From Synergistaceae bacterium (GTDB lineage: Bacteria > Synergistota > Synergistia > Synergistales > Synergistaceae): a DNA stretch of 18,452 nt. This document shows positions 14,004-18,452 of the stretch, in pieces. The stretch is from positions 1 to 18,452 of the forward strand of contig JAISWP010000127.1 of the NCBI GenBank assembly GCA_031271065.1, written 5' to 3'. The translations under genes were made by a program, and so were the position numbers. How positions within the stretch are numbered: the stretch's first letter is position 1; every line of letters starts with the position of its first letter. Below the pieces are notes generated by a model, which was not told where the DNA came from, ran no database searches, and saw nothing but the letters and a program-made list of their open reading frames with translations.

Positions 14004-14963
14004 ATGAAAAGAATCAAATCGTTTTGCGCGCTTCTGGCGGTCTCGGCGATATGCGCGGTCCTGCTCGCCGCGTTCGCTCATGTCAGCCCGGCGGCCTCAG
14101 CGCCGGCTCCGTTCCGGCTGGTGGTCGCCGACGCGAACACCACGCACCATCTCAACCTGTACGTCGCCAAAGAGCTGGGCATATTCGACAAGTACGGCCT
14201 GGATGTCGTGATCGAGAGCGTCGCGGACAACGCGGCGGCCCGGGACCTCGTGGTGTCAGGGACGGCGGACGTGTTCTGGTCCTGCCCGACCGTAGCCATA
14301 GCGGCCATAGCCAACGGCACGCCGTTCAAATCGATAGCTCAGGTCAAAAGGCCCTGCACCTCTGTTCTGGTGGTCGAACAGGATTCTCCCATCGTCTCGT
14401 TCGCCGATCTGAACGGCAAGGAGATAGCGGGCATTTCCCCCACCTGCGAGGCGGTTATATCCCTCGCGGTCAAAGCCAAGGACGCGGGGGGATCGTTCAG
14501 CCTCCAGAGGCTGGCGGGGGGGCCGGCAATAGCCGCCCTCGAGTCTAAGAGCGTCGACGGAGCGATATTGGAGGAACCTCACGTGAGCATAGCCGAGCTG
14601 GCTGGGTATAAAGTGGTATTCCCCGACGTCTCCGCCAACATACCCTGCCGCACCATAAACGCCAGCGACAGGGTAATAGCCTCCAGCGGAGATCAGCTCA
14701 AACTCTTCATCCGGGCTGTCGACGAGGCTAACGCGCGGATCCTCGCGAATCCCACCGCGGATGACATTGTGGAGATAGCGTCTGCTTACACCGGCGCCCC
14801 CAAAGAGGCCATCGTTTACGGCAACGACAGGCTCAAGTTCACCATAACTCTCGACAGGGACGGGCTCCGGAAACTCGGGGACGAACTGGTCAAACTAGGC
14901 AGCATCAAGGAGAACCCGGGGGAAAGGCTGTTCGCCGAGGCTTTCAGAGGTATAACCTGGTAA
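14004..14963 (+). CDS. NMT1/TauA-like periplasmic substrate-binding protein, first of two
   Basis: A 319-residue exported binding protein with a Sec signal peptide (hydrophobic core about 7-25, cleavage near ASA at 31-33) and no lipobox. The mature domain carries the NMT1/SsuA pattern: HLNLYVAKELGIFDKYGLDV (about 49-68), then GTADVFWSCPTVAIAAIANG and FADLNGKEIAG, where sulfonate, nitrate and thiamine-precursor binders contact ligand. The ATG at 14004 has GGGAGG 8 nt upstream. It is the first gene of the operon with a second binding protein, permease, ATPase and cysK. Ligand is unknown; the cysK partner suggests a sulfur-containing or cysteine-related compound. Confidence 0.85.
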   Translation: MKRIKSFCALLAVSAICAVLLAAFAHVSPAASAPAPFRLVVADANTTHHLNLYVAKELGIFDKYGLDVVIESVADNAAARDLVVSGTADVFWSCPTVAIAAIANGTPFKSIAQVKRPCTSVLVVEQDSPIVSFADLNGKEIAGISPTCEAVISLAVKAKDAGGSFSLQRLAGGPAIAALESKSVDGAILEEPHVSIAELAGYKVVFPDVSANIPCRTINASDRVIASSGDQLKLFIRAVDEANARILANPTADDIVEIASAYTGAPKEAIVYGNDRLKFTITLDRDGLRKLGDELVKLGSIKENPGERLFAEAFRGITW

Positions 14964-15010
14964 GCGGGACTGACCGGGTTAATTTAGAGAGAATCAGGAG
15001 GGATGCGTCC

Positions 15011-15919
15011 ATGATCGCAAGCCGCCTTCGTCACATCATATCCGCAGCCGCTTTCATGGGCGTATTCCTGCTTTGCGCCACTGGCCCCTCGGAAGCGGCG
15101 GGACGGGTACTCATCGGTCATACCGGGGGCAATCAGGTCGCGGCGCTGTACCGGGCGTCGGAATCTCCCAGCTGGGACGAGGAGTTCGAGGCGCTCAAAT
15201 TCGGTTCCTCGGCCGACGTGGGGTACGCCCTTCTGTCCGGCAGCATAGACGCCGGTTTCGTCGATATAGTGAAGGTGCGGAACATGAGGGAATTTCCCGG
15301 ATTCGAGCGGCTGACCGCGCTGGGGCGCGTGACGTTCCCGTACGGAGCGACTTTAGTGCTGCGCAGGGGTCTCAACCTGAGGCTCGGAGAACTCAAGGGG
15401 ACCAGAATAGCCATATCGTCGCCGGAGTGCGTGCTGTTTGAAGCGTTCCGGGAGGACGCGGACAGGCTGAAGGCCGACATAACCGGCGTCGAATACGTCG
15501 TGATGCCGTTCGATACGATGATCCCCGCGCTTGAGGCCGGCGAGGCCGACGCGGCGGTAATCAAGGGAGCGGCCGCTGTCGCCGCTCTGAGCCAGGGTCA
15601 TACGATACTTTATCAGAACTGGGACGTACAGCCTGGGGACGAGTGCTGCCCCGCTATAGTCGACCAGGCCGTACAGGTGCTTCTCGTCAGAAGGGATCTG
15701 GGAAAGAGGGCTGAGGTTCTCGCGGAACTCCTCCTGCGCGCTGAATCCGAAGGCCCAGAAGAACTCAGAGGCGCGGTGGCGCGCCATACGACCATTACGC
15801 CGGATCTGCTGGAAGGCCAGCCCGTTCCCGAGTTCAACCGCGCCGACGACTCGCTCCTGGCAGTACTGGCGGAGTTCCTGGACGAGGACGGCAATAGAGT
15901 CGATCCGGACGAAGATTGA
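15011..15919 (+). CDS. Second NMT1/PhnD-like substrate-binding protein of the same operon
   Basis: A 302-residue exported protein: signal peptide about residues 1-29 (core ISAAAFMGVFLLC, cleavage near SEAA-G), no proper lipobox. The body has GYALLSGSIDAGFVDIVKV and LKGTRIAISSPECVLFEAF, an NMT1-like two-lobe pattern, and ends in an acidic tail (VDPDED). It differs clearly from the preceding binding protein, so it is not a recent copy. The ATG at 15011 has GGAGGG 8 nt upstream, and 47 bp separate it from the first binding protein. Two binding proteins for one permease and ATPase could widen specificity. Ligand unknown. Confidence 0.8.
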   Translation: MIASRLRHIISAAAFMGVFLLCATGPSEAAGRVLIGHTGGNQVAALYRASESPSWDEEFEALKFGSSADVGYALLSGSIDAGFVDIVKVRNMREFPGFERLTALGRVTFPYGATLVLRRGLNLRLGELKGTRIAISSPECVLFEAFREDADRLKADITGVEYVVMPFDTMIPALEAGEADAAVIKGAAAVAALSQGHTILYQNWDVQPGDECCPAIVDQAVQVLLVRRDLGKRAEVLAELLLRAESEGPEELRGAVARHTTITPDLLEGQPVPEFNRADDSLLAVLAEFLDEDGNRVDPDED

Positions 15920-15937
15920 CGGGAAGGAGGCGGCGGG

Positions 15938-16762
15938 ATGAAGCGGTACGAGACCAGGGGATTGAGGCTGATACTGAGGGAAATCGGATATTTTCTGGCA
16001 AACGCCCTCGGCAGTATATTCTCGTGGGAATTTGTGACCGTCTTTGTCCCGCTGCTTTTGATCTGGGAACTGCTGCCGCGGTCCGGGGCTGTCCCGAAGT
16101 CCCTCGTTCCCCCGCTGTCTACGGTGGCCGTGACTTTCTGGGAGATGCTGACGCAGAAACACCTGCCCACTCACATAGGACACAGCATGGGCAAGTTCTT
16201 CCTGGGGCTTGGGGCGGCTGTAATAACGGCCATTCCTATCGGCATTTTAATGGGCTGGAACATGGCCGTCCGCAAACGCGTCCTGCCCCTCTTTCAGCTT
16301 CTGGCTCCCGTCCCTCCGCCGGCGTGGGTGCCCATAACCATCATATTGTTCGGCGTCGGGCTTCCGATGCAGACGTTTCTGATATTCATAGGGGCCTTTT
16401 ATCCGATACTGTTCAACACATATCAGGCGATAAAGGACACGGAGCCGAGATACCTGGCCTCAGCCCGCGTGTTCGGAGCGAGCGAACTCACGCTGATACT
16501 CCATGTCTACATCTGGCACGCCATAGGGTCGATCATCATGAGCGTCAAGACCGGAGTCGCTATGGGCCTGGTGATGCTCGTGATCGCTGAGATGTACGGC
16601 GGGCGCACCGGCTTGGGATACGTGCTGGTGGAGGCGAAGGACTTCTTCCAGATACCGGTGATGGTAGTCTGCATGACCGTGCTCGGCGTCATAGGCTGGT
16701 TTCTCATCGAGATACTGAAATTCGTGGAAATTAAGCTGTCGGTCTGGAAAATCGGCAGATAA
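15938..16762 (+). CDS. TauC/SsuC-like ABC transporter permease
   Basis: Inner-membrane permease of 274 residues with about six hydrophobic segments. The coupling loop is EPRYLASARVFGASELTLIL and the later AMGLVMLVIAEMYGGRTGLGY matches the TauC/SsuC family (BPD_transp_1). The ATG at 15938 has GGAGG 7 nt upstream and is 18 bp from the preceding stop. It pairs with the ATPase starting 4 bp after its stop. Family members carry sulfonates, nitrate or thiamine precursors. Confidence 0.9.
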   Translation: MKRYETRGLRLILREIGYFLANALGSIFSWEFVTVFVPLLLIWELLPRSGAVPKSLVPPLSTVAVTFWEMLTQKHLPTHIGHSMGKFFLGLGAAVITAIPIGILMGWNMAVRKRVLPLFQLLAPVPPPAWVPITIILFGVGLPMQTFLIFIGAFYPILFNTYQAIKDTEPRYLASARVFGASELTLILHVYIWHAIGSIIMSVKTGVAMGLVMLVIAEMYGGRTGLGYVLVEAKDFFQIPVMVVCMTVLGVIGWFLIEILKFVEIKLSVWKIGR

Positions 16763-16766
16763 GGGC

Positions 16767-17639
16767 ATGATAGAAGCAAAGGGAATAACAAAGTTTTTTT
16801 CGATAGTGAACGAGGATCGGACCGCGGCGGGATTGACAGCCGTCCTCTCCGTGTCGCTCAAAATAGGCGACGGCAGGATAGTGAGCATACTGGGGCCGTC
16901 CGGCTGCGGAAAATCCACCTTCCTCGAGATACTGGCGGGGCTTCAGGCTCCCACAGAGGGAGAAGTATATATAGACGGGGTGCGCGTGCTGGAACCGCTG
17001 CCTTCGACCCGGCGCGAGATGGAGGACTACAGGCGCAGGTATCAGTTTCTCTCGCCTTTAGCCAACGGCCTGTTCAGGGACAGGCCGAAACACGATATAG
17101 CCATGATATTTCAGGATTACGCGGTGTTTCCATGGATGACCGCGCTCCAGAACGTAACGTTTGCCCTTAAATTGCGCGGCGTCGCCCGCGCGGAGCGTGA
17201 AGAACGGGCCCTGCCCTTTTTGAAAGCCGCCGGGCTCGGAGACTCGCTCGACAAATACCCCTCCCAGCTCTCCGGGGGCATGAGGCAGCGCTTGGCGCTG
17301 GCTCGTGCCCTCGCTGTAGAGCCCAAGATAATTCTGATGGACGAACCCTTCGCCGCGGTCGACACGATAACGAGGGAACGGCTGCAGGACGATCTGCTGA
17401 AACTCTGGGAGGCGACCGGGATAACTATGGTGCTGGTGACTCATGATACCGACGAGGCCATCTATCTGTCGGACGAGGTAGTCATATTCTCCCCCCCGCC
17501 TGGAGAGGTGAGAAACGTATTTCAGGTCGAGTCTCTGCGGCCTCGCAGGAGGAACGACCCGGAGCATCTGGATTTGAAACGCCGTATAGACGCGCTCTTT
17601 AAATACGACATAGATCACGAAAGCGAGTATTCGATATGA
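16767..17639 (+). CDS. TauB/SsuB-like ABC transporter ATP-binding protein with an internal insertion
   Basis: ATPase of 290 residues: Walker A GPSGCGKST (43-51), Q-loop Gln116 in IFQDYAVFPW, signature LSGGM (168-172), Walker B D192-E193, H-loop His226. Between Walker A and the Q-loop, about residues 78-108 form a charged insert (TRREMEDYRRRYQF and on) longer than in TauB or SsuB. There is also a C-terminal tail after the catalytic core (about 248-290). The ATG at 16767 has no clear ribosome binding site but follows the permease stop by 4 bp, suggesting coupling. Its TGA overlaps the cysK ATG. Confidence 0.9.
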   Translation: MIEAKGITKFFSIVNEDRTAAGLTAVLSVSLKIGDGRIVSILGPSGCGKSTFLEILAGLQAPTEGEVYIDGVRVLEPLPSTRREMEDYRRRYQFLSPLANGLFRDRPKHDIAMIFQDYAVFPWMTALQNVTFALKLRGVARAEREERALPFLKAAGLGDSLDKYPSQLSGGMRQRLALARALAVEPKIILMDEPFAAVDTITRERLQDDLLKLWEATGITMVLVTHDTDEAIYLSDEVVIFSPPPGEVRNVFQVESLRPRRRNDPEHLDLKRRIDALFKYDIDHESEYSI

Positions 17640-18452
17640 CAAATCCGCAGAAAACTTCGGAAGAAAAATCATCCTTTTCGGGGGGATTCCGTTCGAGAAC
17701 CTACGATGACATAACGCTGGCCATAGGGCACACGCCCATCGTCAGGCTGGGAAAGACGGGCGCCGGGCTGCCGGGGGTCGTATGGGGGAAGGTCGAGTCG
17801 TTCAACCCGCTGAATAGCGTGAAGTGCCGCATAGGAGCGGCTATGCTCCGGGCCGCCGAACGGGACGGGCGCATCCAGCCGGGAGGAGTCGTGATCGAAC
17901 CGACCAGCGGCAACACGGGCATCGGGCTCGCCTGGGCCTGCGCCGCGCGAGGGTACAAGCTGATACTCACCATGCCGGAGACTATGTCGGTGGAGCGGCG
18001 CAAGCTGGCTCAGATGCTTGGGGCCGACGTCGTCCTGACGCCAGGCAGCGAGGGCATGAACGGGGCGGTGCGCAAGGCCGCCGAGCTCAACGCCCAGATC
18101 AAAGGCAGCTTCATGCCCCTTCAGTTTGAAAACCCGGCAAATCCCCAGGCCCACAGGGAGACCACCGCCGAGGAGATATGGAACGACACCGGGGGCAGCG
18201 TGGACGTCTTTGTGGCGGGAGTGGGGACCGGCGGAACGATAACGGGAGTGGGGGAGGTACTGAAATCCCGAAAGAGCGGCGTGCGCATCGCGGCGGTCGA
18301 ACCGGACGCTTCTCCGGTGCTCTCAGGCGGACGGCCCGGGCCTCACCGCATACAGGGCATAGGGGCCGGTTTCATACCGAAGGTCCTGAACCGCTCCATT
18401 CTGGACGAAATCGTCCGGGTGACTAACGAGGACGCGTTCGCCGCCGCCAGAT
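17636..18452 (+). CDS. cysK: Cysteine synthase (O-acetylserine sulfhydrylase), 3' end outside window
   Basis: PLP enzyme that makes cysteine from O-acetylserine and sulfide. 272 residues are visible of about 310. Key motifs: PLP lysine K63 in NSVKCRIG, substrate loop TSGNTG (90-95), PLP phosphate loop GTGGT (197-201), and later GIGAGFIP (241-248). The ATG at 17636 forms an ATGA overlap with the ATPase stop, so it belongs to the importer operon. The N-terminus carries about 20 extra polar residues before the conserved GHTPIVRL. Coupling to the importer suggests the imported compound supplies sulfur or the cysteine carbon skeleton, though cystathionine beta-synthase-like relatives share these motifs. 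Confidence 0.9.
   Translation, partial: MTNPQKTSEEKSSFSGGFRSRTYDDITLAIGHTPIVRLGKTGAGLPGVVWGKVESFNPLNSVKCRIGAAMLRAAERDGRIQPGGVVIEPTSGNTGIGLAWACAARGYKLILTMPETMSVERRKLAQMLGADVVLTPGSEGMNGAVRKAAELNAQIKGSFMPLQFENPANPQAHRETTAEEIWNDTGGSVDVFVAGVGTGGTITGVGEVLKSRKSGVRIAAVEPDASPVLSGGRPGPHRIQGIGAGFIPKVLNRSILDEIVRVTNEDAFAAAR

Noticed and set aside
1..18452. tRNA, rRNA, CRISPR arrays, insertion sequences or prophage genes
   Set aside because: No tandem spaced repeats, no transposase or integrase motifs and no tRNA-like cloverleaf were noticed by eye. A tRNAscan and ISfinder search would settle this.

Overview
The window reads as a bacterial chromosome segment from an amino-acid- and peptide-fermenting anaerobe. 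Several features favour Synergistota: moderately GC-rich genes with heavy use of ATA (Ile) and AGG (Arg), a density of amino-acid and peptide ABC importers, a nickel-type LarA racemase and an Ldh_2 dehydrogenase. This assignment is an inference from gene content and codon flavour, not a database match.

Layout. (1) 12-428 (+) encodes a Vsr mismatch endonuclease, cut off from whatever lies upstream. (2) 499-5650 (-) is a five-gene operon: TrpX-type lipoprotein, permease, ATPase, Ldh_2 2-hydroxyacid dehydrogenase and LarA-type racemase. Its leader (about 5777-6009) has a promoter, a 20-residue leader peptide with two Trp codons near its end, and mutually exclusive antiterminator and terminator hairpins. 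This matches a ribosome-mediated tryptophan attenuator and predicts tryptophan as the imported ligand. (3) 6278-11757 (+) is a divergent five-gene Dpp/Opp peptide importer behind a consensus promoter. (4) 11906-12187 (-) is an aminotransferase gene with its middle deleted, still carrying a near-consensus promoter and a good ribosome binding site. (5) 12411-13487 (+) encodes a UroD-like protein, preceded by a foldable leader that could control access to its ribosome binding site. (6) 14004-18452 (+) holds two NMT1/TauA-like binding proteins, a TauC-like permease, a TauB-like ATPase and cysK, which runs off the window. A leader of about 330 nt with a second possible attenuator precedes it.

Working together: the first operon and the divergent Dpp system would supply tryptophan and peptides. 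The Ldh_2 and LarA partners suggest 2-oxo/2-hydroxy acid chemistry, possibly indolepyruvate and indolelactate. The last operon ends in cysK by an ATGA overlap, which points to a sulfur-containing or cysteine-related substrate. These substrate assignments are inferences. The strongest signal in the window is the tryptophan attenuator; the leaders at 12319-12403 and 13801-13891 are weaker but testable.
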